A stretch of 61,186 nucleotides of DNA from Lichenifustis flavocetrariae. GTDB lineage: Bacteria; Pseudomonadota; Alphaproteobacteria; Rhizobiales; Beijerinckiaceae. Under the pieces are notes generated by a model. It was not told where the DNA came from and made no database searches. It saw nothing but the letters and a program-made list of their open reading frames with translations. Positions 15,580-25,398 of this stretch are shown piece after piece. The stretch spans positions 1 to 61,186 of the forward strand of contig NZ_JAMOIM010000028.1 of assembly GCF_026130545.1 (NCBI RefSeq). Direction: 5' to 3'. A program made the translations under genes and the position numbers. Numbering within the stretch: the stretch's first letter is position 1; every line of letters starts with the position of its first letter.

Positions 15580-16308
15580 ATGATTGGCGCGCTTCGGGTC
15601 GCTCTGGTCGTTCCCACCCTCGACGAGGCCGATGCGATCGGCGTGGCCCTTGCCCGGGTTCCCCGTGATCTCGTCGATCGCATCATCGTCGCGGACGGCG
15701 GCAGCCGGGACCAGACGGTCGAACGCGCTCTCGTTGCAGGTGCCGAGGTTCTCGCCGTCGGGCGCGGTTACGGGCGGGCCTGCCGGGATGGTGCGAGCGC
15801 GGCGGCCGATTGCGACATCATCGTATTCATGGATGGGGACGGCGCCGACAGGCCCGAGGTTCTGCTGGCGCTGATTGGTCCGATCGCCGAAGGCCAGCAG
15901 GATTTCGTGATCGGTTCGCGCACACGCGGATCACGCGAGCCCGGCAGCATGGCGCCGCATCAGGTCTGGGCCGGCCACGTCGTGGGATGGCTGCTCGGGC
16001 TGTGGTCGGGTGTCCGCTACTCGGACATGGGAGCGTTCCGTGCGATCCGCCGCGACGCGCTCATCGGGTTGCGCATGCGCGAGATGGGTTTCGGATGGAA
16101 CGTCGAGATGCAGATGCGAGCGGCGCGCGCGAGCCTGCGCATCCTTGAAGTGCCGGTCCCCTATGGTGTCCGGGCGGGCGGGCGCTCCAAGGTCGCTGGC
16201 TCGATGAGCGGGACGGTCCGGGCCGGTCTGCGTATCGCCGCCACGGTCGCGAGGGTCGCTCGTGAGCCCGCCTCCGCACACGCCAAGCATGAGGAACAGC
16301 CAACGTGA
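15580..16308 (+). CDS. family 2 glycosyltransferase (dolichol/polyprenyl-phosphate type)
   Basis: A 242-residue GT2 enzyme. VALVVPTLDEADAIGVAL opens the nucleotide-binding fold, DGGSRDQT follows, and VFMDGDGADRP carries the metal-binding DxD. A C-terminal stretch resembling DPM1-type enzymes (YSDMGAFRAIRRDAL, GFGWNVEMQMRA) suggests the acceptor is polyprenyl phosphate. It starts one base after the radical SAM stop codon and could supply the lipid-linked sugar for the GT-C enzyme in the same operon. Confidence 0.86.
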   Translation: MIGALRVALVVPTLDEADAIGVALARVPRDLVDRIIVADGGSRDQTVERALVAGAEVLAVGRGYGRACRDGASAAADCDIIVFMDGDGADRPEVLLALIGPIAEGQQDFVIGSRTRGSREPGSMAPHQVWAGHVVGWLLGLWSGVRYSDMGAFRAIRRDALIGLRMREMGFGWNVEMQMRAARASLRILEVPVPYGVRAGGRSKVAGSMSGTVRAGLRIAATVARVAREPASAHAKHEEQPT

Positions 16309-17162
16309 AACGCGTGCTCGCCGTGCAGAACTTGATCGGGTCCCCGCGCATGCCAGAGGGCTCTCCCCTGTTGGCCCGTGACGACCATGCTGCGCCGTCC
16401 GTGTTTCGCCCCGAGAACATGCTGCGGGAGGCGAGGCGGCAGAAAGGCCTGCGACTAGGATACGTTCCCCCCGTCTGCATTCTCGACCCCGACGGCGATA
16501 TCGTCCGTCACGTTCGCGGGCTCCACCACGCGACTCGCTCGACACATTGGGCCTGCTACCACACTGACATGTGGGAGTGGCAGGACACGGTAGGGGACTT
16601 GGGCATCGTCGGCAGCGCCGTGGGCGGCTCATTCGCGGTCTTGGTCGCCGAGCAATTGTTCGCCTCTGGTTGCGAGCTTCTGATCAGCATCGCGTCTGCG
16701 GGCAAAATCGCGCTGGACCTGGAAGCATCGACCTATGTTCTGGTCGACCGTGCCCTTCGCGACGAGGGAACCAGCCATCATTACCTCCCGGAGGCGCCGT
16801 TCGTGGAGACCGACCCGCATCTTCTCGGCCTGGCCGACGCCGCCTTGAGAATGGCCGGCCACCGCGTCGCTCGTGGGTCCACCTGGACCACGGACGCACC
16901 CTTCCGCGAAACCCGCGACACGATCGTGGCGCGGCGCGGCCAAGGGATCCTGACGGTCGAGATGGAAGCCGCTTCTCTGCTGGCCTTCGGCCGTGCCTGC
17001 GAGCGTCCGGTGTTGTGTCTGGCACATGTCACCAACCAGCTTGGCTGCGTCGACGGCGATTTCGAGAAGGGAGAATTCAACGGCGCAGCCCGTTCGTTGA
17101 GCATCGCCCGGACGATGGCCGAGGCCTGCCGCGAAACGGTGAGGGAAAGACGGTCCGCGTGA
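16305..17162 (+). CDS. nucleoside phosphorylase-family protein
   Basis: A 285-residue protein of the PNP/UDP phosphorylase superfamily. GSAVGGSFAVLVAEQL, LLISIASAGKI and TVEMEAASLLAFGRA correspond to the phosphate-, base- and ribose-binding segments. These enzymes split nucleosides with phosphate, or hydrolyse them. The GTG start overlaps the GT2 stop by four bases, making this the last operon gene. Alongside a radical SAM enzyme it recalls HpnG in hopanoid synthesis, which removes adenine from a 5'-deoxyadenosyl adduct. That role is an inference. Confidence 0.85.
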   Translation: MKRVLAVQNLIGSPRMPEGSPLLARDDHAAPSVFRPENMLREARRQKGLRLGYVPPVCILDPDGDIVRHVRGLHHATRSTHWACYHTDMWEWQDTVGDLGIVGSAVGGSFAVLVAEQLFASGCELLISIASAGKIALDLEASTYVLVDRALRDEGTSHHYLPEAPFVETDPHLLGLADAALRMAGHRVARGSTWTTDAPFRETRDTIVARRGQGILTVEMEAASLLAFGRACERPVLCLAHVTNQLGCVDGDFEKGEFNGAARSLSIARTMAEACRETVRERRSA

Positions 17163-17339
17163 TGCCAATGGTCTGAAGGGCTTGAGAGCGTCGGACGCGG
17201 CTTCCAGAATCCGATCTATTAAAGTCGTTGCTTGGGTCCGCCCCCATCATGCCCGGTCGGATCTTGCAGGCTTGGCGTCTCAATGATCTCCCTGAGAGGA
17301 TGCTAGTCTCGGCTCGCGGCGAACGCGAGGCGAACGCAA

Positions 17340-18518
17340 TCAGGTCAGCGGCATGCGGAAGACAAACCGCGTCTCCTCGGGCGTCGAGTCGGCACTCAGG
17401 GCGCCACCGTGGGCCTTGGCAATCTGGGTCGCGATATAGAGCCCGAGCCCCAGCCCCTGCTGGCTGGGCTTCATCGCGCCGCGTTCAAACGGTTCGAAGA
17501 GGCGTTCGAGGGCGGCGGGCGGTATCTGTTCGCCGGCGTTGCTGACGCAGATCACAAGTATTCCATTCTTGGCGATTGCGGTGACATGCACGGGGCTTTC
17601 AGCCGCCCCATGGGTCAGGGCATTGGCCACCAGGTTCGAGACCAGTTGCGACAGCCGGCTGCCGTCGCAGTCGACGGGACCGTCCAGACCGAGTTCCGTT
17701 TGGATCAGGCGATCCGGTTGGCTCGACTGAAGTTCGCTCACGACTTGGCCGATGAGAGAGGCCACATCCCATTTGGCGCGAGTGAGCGTCAGCCCGGTGC
17801 CAAGACGGCCTCTTGCAAAATCCATCACGTTGTCGATCAGCCCCGCCATGCGGGCGATGCTCGACTGGACCATCGGAACGATCTTCGCCGCCCTGTCGTT
17901 GAGCGGCGTCTTGGCGATCAATTCGACACCACCGCCGATCGCCGCGAGCGGATTGCGCAAATCATGGCCCAAGACGGCAATGAATTGCTCACGCAATTCG
18001 GACGTGCGTCTCTCGTCAAGGAGGATGGCCGCGCTCGCGGTCAAATTGAGGTGGGCCTGCAACTGAAAGCCGATCATCTCAGCATACAGCGTGAACATGC
18101 CAATCGTCGCTGGCGTGTTGAGGCGGATCGGCTTGGCGTCGATGCCGCAAAGTGTTCCGAAAAACGTGCCATCCGGCAGGGTGATTGGCACGGAAATATA
18201 GCTTTGGAAGCCATACATGGCCGGAGTCGGGTGATTGCAGAATTCGGGATCATCCACGACATTGTCGATGACCACCAGCTTCCTGGTCTGCCGGATGTCG
18301 TTGCAGATCGTCGTGTCGAGCTTCAATTCACCGCCCGGCTGAAGGCCGAACTCGATGGTGTCGCGAACGCCGCAAGCGATCCAGCTATCCTCGGTGACGC
18401 GCGCAACCGCGGCGAATCCGAGACCCGTCGTCAAACAAACGACATCAAGGATCGTCGGGATCGCCTTGATGCGGCTGACCAACTCGATATCGGCATTGAA
18501 TTTCTCATCGGGCTCCAT
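17340..18518 (-). CDS. GAF-domain sensor histidine kinase
   Basis: A 392-residue soluble kinase. Residues 20-165 form a GAF domain (YISVPITLPDGTFFGTLCGI). The phosphoacceptor is His185 in FIAVLGHDLRNPLAAI. The ATP-binding domain has the N box SNLVANALTHGA and the glycine lid QGLGLGLYIATQIAKAHGG. No membrane segment is seen, so it senses a cytoplasmic signal. No response regulator is adjacent; it is convergent with the phosphorylase operon and divergent from the chemosensory operon. Confidence 0.88.
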   Translation of the reverse strand: MEPDEKFNADIELVSRIKAIPTILDVVCLTTGLGFAAVARVTEDSWIACGVRDTIEFGLQPGGELKLDTTICNDIRQTRKLVVIDNVVDDPEFCNHPTPAMYGFQSYISVPITLPDGTFFGTLCGIDAKPIRLNTPATIGMFTLYAEMIGFQLQAHLNLTASAAILLDERRTSELREQFIAVLGHDLRNPLAAIGGGVELIAKTPLNDRAAKIVPMVQSSIARMAGLIDNVMDFARGRLGTGLTLTRAKWDVASLIGQVVSELQSSQPDRLIQTELGLDGPVDCDGSRLSQLVSNLVANALTHGAAESPVHVTAIAKNGILVICVSNAGEQIPPAALERLFEPFERGAMKPSQQGLGLGLYIATQIAKAHGGALSADSTPEETRFVFRMPLT

Positions 18519-19209
18519 AATGGCCCTGCTTTAACATGGTCTACAACCAAGTCCCAAAGACTTTCGCGGTTTCCAGATGGAAGAATAGATAACCTCCAGT
18601 CAACACTAGGCTCATTGAAGGAAAGCTGCACCGTGGCAATGTCTGAGTATAGGGCTTTTGCGGTCGACGACGTGGTTCATTCTTGTGCCGATACCCGAAG
18701 TCTGGACACGAACAGTGGAGTCTGAAAAGGCTCGCGAAATGCGAAGCATCGTAGGGCCAGAGGTAAAAATAACGCCGGGAATTTACTACGAGAAGATCTA
18801 CAGATCTATCGTTGAACTGCCGGCTGCTCTAATGCCCGAATTCGACGCAACACCAAGAAAAGAGCCCGCCAGGCCCAACGCTGCCTTTGCAGGCGACCGA
18901 TGTGAGCCTTCCTTGCCGCTATTGCGCAGGAGAAGTTGATTGTCGACTCATCACAGCAACCAGTTCGAACTGCACCACGGACGACGCCAGTCAGGTCGGT
19001 CCAATTGCGCGCGTCTGCCGTGCCAAGCACATACGCTACCCGGGAAGTCTACGCTCGACACGCTATAGGTTACTAGGGGAACACAAACAGTTTACATTAA
19101 ATTTACAATTTGAGCAGAGTGTCACGTCGTCGCAGATGGCCATCATATGCTGATGTCATCCAGCGCACATCCTCTTTTTTGTTGAGTTTGCTAGCCCTTA
19201 AGGCAGCAA
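18519..19209. other. long intergenic region upstream of the chemosensory operon
   Basis: This 691-base region is less GC-rich than its surroundings, especially 18740-18800 and 19080-19120 (AAATTTACAATTTG). Short open frames exist but none has a convincing start or protein character. It should contain the divergent promoters of the GAF kinase and the chemosensory operon. The last 30 bases before 19210 carry no strong ribosome-binding site. Confidence 0.5.
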
Positions 19210-21147
19210 ATGGAGCCAACTCCAATGGCACTTGTGAAAAAGGCAGCTCTGGCGTCCACCTCCGGCCGCACTTCGCCAGATGTGGCGATCGGGCGGCTCT
19301 CCCGATTGGCGGACGAAAATCGGAAGACGGTTCGAACGCATGCCCGCCAGCAAAAGGCGGCCGAGCGGATCGCCTCTGCGACGGCGCAGCTTGCCAGCGG
19401 CATCAGCGAATCCTCCTCGGCGGCCGAGGAATTGCGCAAGGCTATGGAATTGATCGCGGCGGGCGCCGAGGAAGCCTCGGCGGCGTCTGAGGAATCGCGC
19501 CGCGCCGTTACGGCCATCACGGCGACCCTGGCGCAAGCCAAGACGACTGCCGACACTTCCAAGCAGAAGTCGGACGCACTGCGGGTTCTGGTCGGCGATT
19601 TGTCGAAGCAGATGGCCTCGAGCATCACGAGCATCGGAACGGCCGCCGATCGGCAGACCAATTCCGTGACCATGATCCTCGAACTCGAGCGCCAGGCGGC
19701 GAGCATTGGCGACATCGTGCGTGCGGTCGGCCGGATCGCCGATCAAACGAACCTCCTCGCCCTGAATGCCGCCATCGAAGCGGCTCGCGCTGGTCAGCAC
19801 GGGAAGGGATTCGCGGTGGTGGCCGACGAGGTGCGCACTCTGGCAGAGACATCGGAGAAGAGCGCCCGGGAAATCCAAGAACTCATTGGAAAAATCCAAA
19901 CAGACGTAAAGGTGATCGCCGAGGGCATCAATGTTTCGGCCGAGTCGGCGCGCTCGGAGGTGATCAAAGGCAGGACGATCTCGACCCAGCTGGATTCGGT
20001 TCGCGGGTCGATGGCCGAAATCCTCAAGGGCGCAGAAGACATCCTCAAATATTCGATCGAGAGCGAGAAAGCCGCGACCGAGGCCCAGAAAGGATCAGAG
20101 ACCATCGCGGCAGCCGCCGAAGAGCAGTCGGCGGCCTGCGAAGAAGCGCTGAAGACAGTCGACCAGCAGACGACCGCGCTGTCGCAGAGCGATCAGGCCT
20201 CCAACGAGCTTTCGGCCTTGGCCGAGGACCTCAAGAACGCGACAGACGTTGGCAAGAGTGCCGAGGGCGTTGCTTCGGCGGCGGAAGAACTGTCCTCGGC
20301 AGTCGAGGAAATCAACCGCTCCGCCACAGAGATCATGACGGCACTCGATCAGATCAACCGTGGCGCCCAGCAGCAGTCAGCAGGGGCTCAACAGTCGGCC
20401 ACCTCGGTGGCGCAGATGGAGCGCGGCGCTACCGTCACCCAGCAACGCGCAAAAGACGCCCTGGAGCGCGGCGAGATCATCACCAAGCAGATCACCGAGA
20501 GCAGCGCGGGCGTCGATCAACTCATCGCGGGCGTGTCGCAGTCTTTGGAGGAAACCAACAAGACCCGCGATCAGGTCAACGCGCTGGAGCAGGTCAGCCG
20601 AAAGATCGACAAGATCGTCGATGCGATCTCGACGGTGGCGATCCAGACCAACATGCTGGCCGTCAACGGCTCCATCGAAGCCGCCCGCGCCGGTGAATTC
20701 GGCAAGGGCTTCATGGTCGTCTCGACCGATATCCGCAATCTAGCGCGCGATTCCTCGGAGAACGCCGAGCGGATCAAGGACCTCGTCAAGGCGATCCAGG
20801 ACCAGATCGTCGTCGTGCGTCGCGATCTCGACGAGATCTCGGTGGCGGCGGCCTCCGAAGTCGAGAAGAACAAGCTCATCACCAACAATCTCGTGCTGGT
20901 ACAGGACGATCTTGCTTTGGTCGTGACCGGCAACCAGGAACTCCTGATCGGCACCGAGCAGATCGTGCAGATGCTGAACGAGGCCAAGAAGGGGGTCGAA
21001 CAGATCACGGCCGCGGCCCAGCAGGCTGCGACCGCCTCCGGCCAGGCGCAACAGGCCGCGAAGGAGCAGGGCAAGGGCGCGGAGGAGCTGGCGGCGGCCA
21101 TCGAAGAGATCGCCTCGCTGGCCGACGAACTCCAGAGCCAGAGCTAA
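19210..21147 (+). CDS. soluble chemoreceptor-like protein with two signalling tips
   Basis: A 645-residue all-helical protein with no membrane segment or sensor domain. It contains two MCP hairpin tips. The first is near residues 176-213 ([20 protein letters not shown], then [12 protein letters not shown]). The second is near 476-515 ([20 protein letters not shown], then [12 protein letters not shown]). Glu/Gln-rich heptads on both sides could be methylation sites. Normal MCPs have one tip that binds CheA and CheW. It heads the operon and likely forms a cytoplasmic array with the triple-CheW protein that follows. Confidence 0.88.
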   Translation: MEPTPMALVKKAALASTSGRTSPDVAIGRLSRLADENRKTVRTHARQQKAAERIASATAQLASGISESSSAAEELRKAMELIAAGAEEASAASEESRRAVTAITATLAQAKTTADTSKQKSDALRVLVGDLSKQMASSITSIGTAADRQTNSVTMILELERQAASIGDIVRAVGRIADQTNLLALNAAIEAARAGQHGKGFAVVADEVRTLAETSEKSAREIQELIGKIQTDVKVIAEGINVSAESARSEVIKGRTISTQLDSVRGSMAEILKGAEDILKYSIESEKAATEAQKGSETIAAAAEEQSAACEEALKTVDQQTTALSQSDQASNELSALAEDLKNATDVGKSAEGVASAAEELSSAVEEINRSATEIMTALDQINRGAQQQSAGAQQSATSVAQMERGATVTQQRAKDALERGEIITKQITESSAGVDQLIAGVSQSLEETNKTRDQVNALEQVSRKIDKIVDAISTVAIQTNMLAVNGSIEAARAGEFGKGFMVVSTDIRNLARDSSENAERIKDLVKAIQDQIVVVRRDLDEISVAAASEVEKNKLITNNLVLVQDDLALVVTGNQELLIGTEQIVQMLNEAKKGVEQITAAAQQAATASGQAQQAAKEQGKGAEELAAAIEEIASLADELQSQS

Positions 21148-21171
21148 GCCCGTCCTTCAGGAGACGTCATC

Positions 21172-22764
21172 ATGTCCAGCACAATGGAGGCGGTGCTCGA
21201 GCGCGACGCCGCGAGCGACCCCTCGGAGGCGGGTGCCGGACCCGGGTCTCGGGCCGAAATCCAGACAACGCGTCAGTTCGTCACCTTTCACATGGAGAAT
21301 GAGACTTTCGCGGTTCCGCTGACCGACGTGCAGGAGATCATCCGCCTGCCCGCCATGGTGGAGGTTCCGATGGCGGCCGCAAGCCTCGAAGGGCTCGCCA
21401 ACCTGCGCGGATCGGTGCTCCCGATCCTCAACCTTCGGCGCATCTTCCAGATGCCGGATGTGGTCCATGACGACTCGACCCGCGTGGTCGTGCTCAACAA
21501 CGGCAAGCCTGTTGGCTTCGTCGTGGATCGGATGGCGCGTGTCGTGACGGCTGAGCCGCGCGAGATCGAGAGCATCGACGGGATCCGCGCGACGGTCGAC
21601 ACCGATCTCCTGGAAGGGATCATCAAGCGCGCCCAGGCGATGATCATGATCCTCAGCACGTCCAAACTGGCCGTCGAGATGGGCCAATTGGGGACGCGCG
21701 GACCAGGCAAGGCCGGGCACGACAGCGGGACTGGCGTCGTTGACGCAAAGGCCGAAGCAGCTGATTCGGACGAGATCCAACTGGTCTCGTTCGAACTCGA
21801 TCGCCAGGAATATGCGCTGCCGATCGAAAGCGTGCAGGAGATCGTCCAGGTTCCGGAAACGATCAACTCAATCCCCAACGCACAGGGTCACGTGCTCGGG
21901 GTCATGAACCTGCGCAATCGCCTGCTGCCGCTCGTGAGCCTTCGCTCGATGTTCGGTCTGCCTTCGACTGCGGTCGGGGAGCAGAGCCGGATCGTGGTCG
22001 TGGCACATTCGGTCGACGGTCAGGTTCAGGCTGTCGGCCTCGTCACCGACACTGTCAAGGAGGTGCTGCGGATCCCGCGTTCGATCGTCGATCCCTTGCC
22101 CAATCTGCTCTCGTCGGGGTCAGGCCAGCGCGAAATCGAGAACATCTGCCGGATGGACGGCGGAAAGCGGCTCGTCTCGATCCTGCTGCCCGACCGCCTC
22201 TTCCTCAACAGTGCCATTCGCGACGCGATCGGTGGGATGGCCGAAACCGATGGGCAGAGCGACATGAAGGCCGAGGCGGAGATAGTCGCCGACCGCATCG
22301 ATGACGAGGAGCAATTCGTCGTCTTCCGGGTCGCGGAGGAAGAATACGGCGTGCCGATCGACGCCGTACAGGAAATCGTGCGTATTCCCGATCAGTTGAC
22401 CCGCGTTCCGAAGTCTCCCGCCTTCGTCGAAGGCGTGGTCAACCTTCGTGGCGCGGTGCTGCCGGTCATCGATCAGCGGCGGCGCTTTTCGCTGCCCGAC
22501 GTCGAGCGCAACGACCGGCAGCGCATCATGGTCTTCATGGTGCATGGGGTCCGCACGGGTTTCATCGTGGATTCGGTGTCCGAAGTGTTGAAGATCGCGC
22601 GGTCGCAGATCTCCGAAGCGCCAGATGTCGCCGTCAACGACGGAAGTGCTGTGGCCCGCGTCGCCAATATCGTCAACCTGAAGCGCATGATCCTGATGCT
22701 CGACGTCGAGCGATTACTGACGAAGTCGGAAACCAATGCTCTGAAAAAAGCGCGGCCAACCTGA
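21172..22764 (+). CDS. cheW: triple CheW-domain adaptor
   Basis: A 530-residue protein made of three consecutive CheW domains, at about residues 34-165, 200-340 and 372-515. Each repeats the pattern VPL-DVQEI-R-P followed by GLANLRGSVLPILNLR, GVMNLRNRLLPLVSLR or GVVNLRGAVLPVIDQR. CheW links chemoreceptors to CheA; a triple form could bridge several receptors or rings. It lies 24 bases after the double-tip receptor and before CheB. It has no other domain. Confidence 0.92.
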   Translation: MSSTMEAVLERDAASDPSEAGAGPGSRAEIQTTRQFVTFHMENETFAVPLTDVQEIIRLPAMVEVPMAAASLEGLANLRGSVLPILNLRRIFQMPDVVHDDSTRVVVLNNGKPVGFVVDRMARVVTAEPREIESIDGIRATVDTDLLEGIIKRAQAMIMILSTSKLAVEMGQLGTRGPGKAGHDSGTGVVDAKAEAADSDEIQLVSFELDRQEYALPIESVQEIVQVPETINSIPNAQGHVLGVMNLRNRLLPLVSLRSMFGLPSTAVGEQSRIVVVAHSVDGQVQAVGLVTDTVKEVLRIPRSIVDPLPNLLSSGSGQREIENICRMDGGKRLVSILLPDRLFLNSAIRDAIGGMAETDGQSDMKAEAEIVADRIDDEEQFVVFRVAEEEYGVPIDAVQEIVRIPDQLTRVPKSPAFVEGVVNLRGAVLPVIDQRRRFSLPDVERNDRQRIMVFMVHGVRTGFIVDSVSEVLKIARSQISEAPDVAVNDGSAVARVANIVNLKRMILMLDVERLLTKSETNALKKARPT

Positions 22765-22778
22765 CGTCTGAAGACGTT

Positions 22779-22809
22779 CGGCGACCCGGGACCTCGTCCT
22801 GGGTCGCCG
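22779..22809 (+). terminator. strong hairpin between cheW and cheB
   Basis: CGGCGACCC (22779-22787) pairs perfectly with GGGTCGCCG (22801-22809), and a run of five T follows 15 bases later. It may reduce transcription into cheB and the rest of the operon, or stabilise the upstream mRNA. It is not a canonical terminator because the T-run is displaced. Confidence 0.4.
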
Positions 22810-22860
22810 CATTGCGGACACATCCTTTTTCGACGTCTGCAAACCGCACCGGAGAGCATC

Positions 22861-23913
22861 ATGGTCAAGCTTCTGATCGTCGACGATTCCGCGCTGATGC
22901 GGAAGTGTCTGCGTGACATCTTCGAGGGGGCAGGGGGGTTCGAAGTGATCACGGCCCGCAACGGCCGCGACGCGCTGGCACAGGTTGCGCAGCACAATCC
23001 GGACGTGGTCACGCTCGACATCAACATGCCGGAGATGGACGGATTGACCTGCCTCTCCGAAATCATGACCACGGCCCCCCGCCCGGTCGTCATGGTGTCG
23101 TCCATCACGGCCAAAGGCGCGCAGGTGACCTTGGAGGCGCTCGAACTCGGCGCTGTGGACTATGTTGAGAAACCGGGCGGCACGGTGTCGTTGAATATCG
23201 ACAGCGTGCGCAAGGAACTGTTGGTGAAGATCGAGGCCGCGGCCCGGGCCAAGCCGCGTCGGACACGTGGCCTCGTCCAACGGGTCCGCGCAGTTTCCGA
23301 GAAGCAACCCAAGGTGCGCCCCGCCCCGTCGAACGACGCCGTGTCAGGGATCGTCATCATCGGCGTATCGACCGGCGGGCCCCGGACCTTGGAAGATGTA
23401 TTGCCGGAACTGCCAGCCGATTTTCCGTGGGCCGTCGTGGTCGCGCAGCACATGCCGGGCGCCTTCACGGCGTCCTTCGCGTCGCGGCTCGACAAGATCT
23501 GTCAGATGACGGTCGTCGAGGTGGCCGGCCCGCTGCCGTTGCGGCGCGGCCACATCTACATCGGCCGAGGCAATGCCGATGTAATCATCGACACGCGCCT
23601 CGGCCGCACCATCGTCAATTCCGTGCGCGAGGACAGCACGTTCCTTTGGCATCCGAGCGTCGAGCGGCTGGTGAGGTCCGCCATGCGGGCAACGGAGCCG
23701 GGCCGGCTTGTCTCCGTGCAGCTCACCGGCATGGGCAACGATGGCGCCGAGGCGATGACAGCCCTGCGCAAGGCTGGTGGCCGCACCATCGCCGAGCATG
23801 AATCGACGGCTATCGTCAACGGTATGCCGGCCGAACTGATCCGGCTTGGCGGAGCCGACACCATCCTTCCATCCGACAAGATTGCGGAACGACTGACTTC
23901 CTGGATCATGTGA
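22861..23913 (+). CDS. cheB: chemoreceptor methylesterase CheB
   Basis: A 350-residue CheB: receiver domain at 1-125 with phosphoacceptor Asp53 (TLDINMPEMDGL), a linker, then the methylesterase domain at 160-350. The catalytic triad is Ser170 (GVSTGGP), His197 (AQHMPG) and Asp294 (GMGNDGAEAM). It demethylates or deamidates receptor glutamates when phosphorylated by CheA. It acts opposite the CheR encoded two genes downstream, so this array should be adaptable. Confidence 0.95.
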   Translation: MVKLLIVDDSALMRKCLRDIFEGAGGFEVITARNGRDALAQVAQHNPDVVTLDINMPEMDGLTCLSEIMTTAPRPVVMVSSITAKGAQVTLEALELGAVDYVEKPGGTVSLNIDSVRKELLVKIEAAARAKPRRTRGLVQRVRAVSEKQPKVRPAPSNDAVSGIVIIGVSTGGPRTLEDVLPELPADFPWAVVVAQHMPGAFTASFASRLDKICQMTVVEVAGPLPLRRGHIYIGRGNADVIIDTRLGRTIVNSVREDSTFLWHPSVERLVRSAMRATEPGRLVSVQLTGMGNDGAEAMTALRKAGGRTIAEHESTAIVNGMPAELIRLGGADTILPSDKIAERLTSWIM

Positions 23914-23920
23914 GACATCC

Positions 23921-24535
23921 ATGCCGCTGATCAAAGCTTCGAACGTCTCGGCCCGGAAGAAAGCGCAGCCAGTCGCGACGATCGACCGGCTGGCTATCGC
24001 TCGTGATCTCGAAAGCCTCGACGTCGACACCCGCATCGCGGCCATCCGGCTCGCCGCACGCTTCGGCGAGGCGGAGCTTCTCACCCGACACTTGGCGGCG
24101 GAAACCGACCCGGTTCTGCGCGAGACCCTGCTGACAAGTCTCGTGCGGATCGGCGGTGTCAGGGCTGCCCGCCCCCTGATTGCCTTGCTGGCCACCGATG
24201 ACGCCTCTCTGCGCAATGCCGTGATCGAGACGTTGCAGAGCATGGGCGAAGAAGTACTACCCGAGATCGAGGCGCAACTTGAAAACCAGGATTCCGATCT
24301 GCGCATCTACGCGGTGAACATGCTTCTCTCGTTTCGTAGTCCGCGCGTACCGGATATCGCGCTGCGGGTCATCGCGCAGGATCCGCATGTCAATGTCTGC
24401 GCCGCGGCCGTCGATGTCCTGGCGGAAGTGGGACGGCCCGAGATGGTGGAGGCGTTGCAGGCCGCCGCCGCCCGTTTCTCCGACCAGCCCTTCCTGTCGT
24501 TCGCGGTTCGCGCGGCCGCCAAGCGGATTGGATAG
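23921..24535 (+). CDS. HEAT-repeat protein of the chemosensory operon
   Basis: A 204-residue all-helical protein with at least four HEAT-like repeats (RIAAIRLAARFGEAELLTRH, VLRETLLTSLVRIGGVRAAR, LRNAVIETLQSMGEEVLPEI, VNVCAAAVDVLAEVGRPEMV). Such repeats form protein-binding scaffolds. It is inserted between cheB and cheR with only a few bases on either side, so it probably regulates or localises the adaptation enzymes. No catalytic motif. Confidence 0.8.
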   Translation: MPLIKASNVSARKKAQPVATIDRLAIARDLESLDVDTRIAAIRLAARFGEAELLTRHLAAETDPVLRETLLTSLVRIGGVRAARPLIALLATDDASLRNAVIETLQSMGEEVLPEIEAQLENQDSDLRIYAVNMLLSFRSPRVPDIALRVIAQDPHVNVCAAAVDVLAEVGRPEMVEALQAAAARFSDQPFLSFAVRAAAKRIG

Positions 24536-24538
24536 ACT

Positions 24539-25396
24539 GTGGCTGTCCCCTCGCAGAACGTGAGCATCCCACCGATCTCGGACGAAGACTTCTTGAAATT
24601 CAGGGAGTATTTTTACCGCAAGACAGGAATCATGTTCCAGGACAACAAGCGGTATTTTGTCGACAAGCGTATCCAGAGCCAAATGGAAAGCGGCGGTTTC
24701 AGGAACTTTCGGCAGTATTTCGACCGGGTTTGCTTTCAGTCCGACGGCGTCGAGCTGCAGGCTCTCGTCAACGCCATGACGGTCAACGAGACCTACTTCT
24801 ACCGCGAAGAATACCAGCTCAAATGCCTCGTCCAGTCCATTCTCCCCGAGGTCGTGAAAAACATGCATTCCGGTGAGACCATCAAGATCTGGTCGATGCC
24901 GTGTTCGACCGGCGAGGAGCCCTATTCAATCGCCTTCTATCTTCTCGAACACTGGTCGCGTGTCGATGACTTCAACATCGAGATCGTCGCATCGGATATC
25001 GACACCGAAGTCCTGCGGAAAGCCAAACTCGGCCTCTACGCCGATCGCGCCGTCCAATATGTCTCGCAAGAGACAGTCGGCAAATATATGACGATGACCC
25101 GAGACGGCAAATTCCAAGTCATCGACGACCTGCGCAAATCCATCAAATTCACGCAGACGAATATCATCGACGCGATCGAGGATCGATTCTACAGGGGCTT
25201 CGATGTCGTCTTTTGCAGAAATCTCCTGATCTACTTCGACGATCTGTCACGTCGGGAGGCGGCTGAAGCCATTTTCACCGCCTTGAGCCCGGGCGGTTTC
25301 GTCTGCCTCGGTCATTCCGAATCCATGAGCCGCATCTCGTCTCTCTTCGAGCTTCGAAAGTTTCCCGAAGCGATCGTCTATCAGAAGCCTGCCTAA
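24539..25396 (+). CDS. cheR: chemoreceptor methyltransferase CheR
   Basis: A 285-residue CheR. The N-terminal helical domain (FLKFREYFYRKTGIMFQDNK) is followed by the signature TVNETYFYRE. The SAM-binding fold carries SMPCSTGEEPYSIA and VASDIDTEVL, and FDVVFCRNLLIYFD is the usual late motif. It transfers methyl groups from SAM to receptor glutamates. The GTG start lies a few bases after the HEAT gene stop. Confidence 0.95.
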   Translation: MAVPSQNVSIPPISDEDFLKFREYFYRKTGIMFQDNKRYFVDKRIQSQMESGGFRNFRQYFDRVCFQSDGVELQALVNAMTVNETYFYREEYQLKCLVQSILPEVVKNMHSGETIKIWSMPCSTGEEPYSIAFYLLEHWSRVDDFNIEIVASDIDTEVLRKAKLGLYADRAVQYVSQETVGKYMTMTRDGKFQVIDDLRKSIKFTQTNIIDAIEDRFYRGFDVVFCRNLLIYFDDLSRREAAEAIFTALSPGGFVCLGHSESMSRISSLFELRKFPEAIVYQKPA

Positions 25397-25398
25397 TC

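Noticed and set aside
18658-18939. A 93-residue open frame in the region before the chemosensory operon
   Set aside because: No ribosome-binding site, no recognisable protein character, and the region looks like a regulatory spacer.
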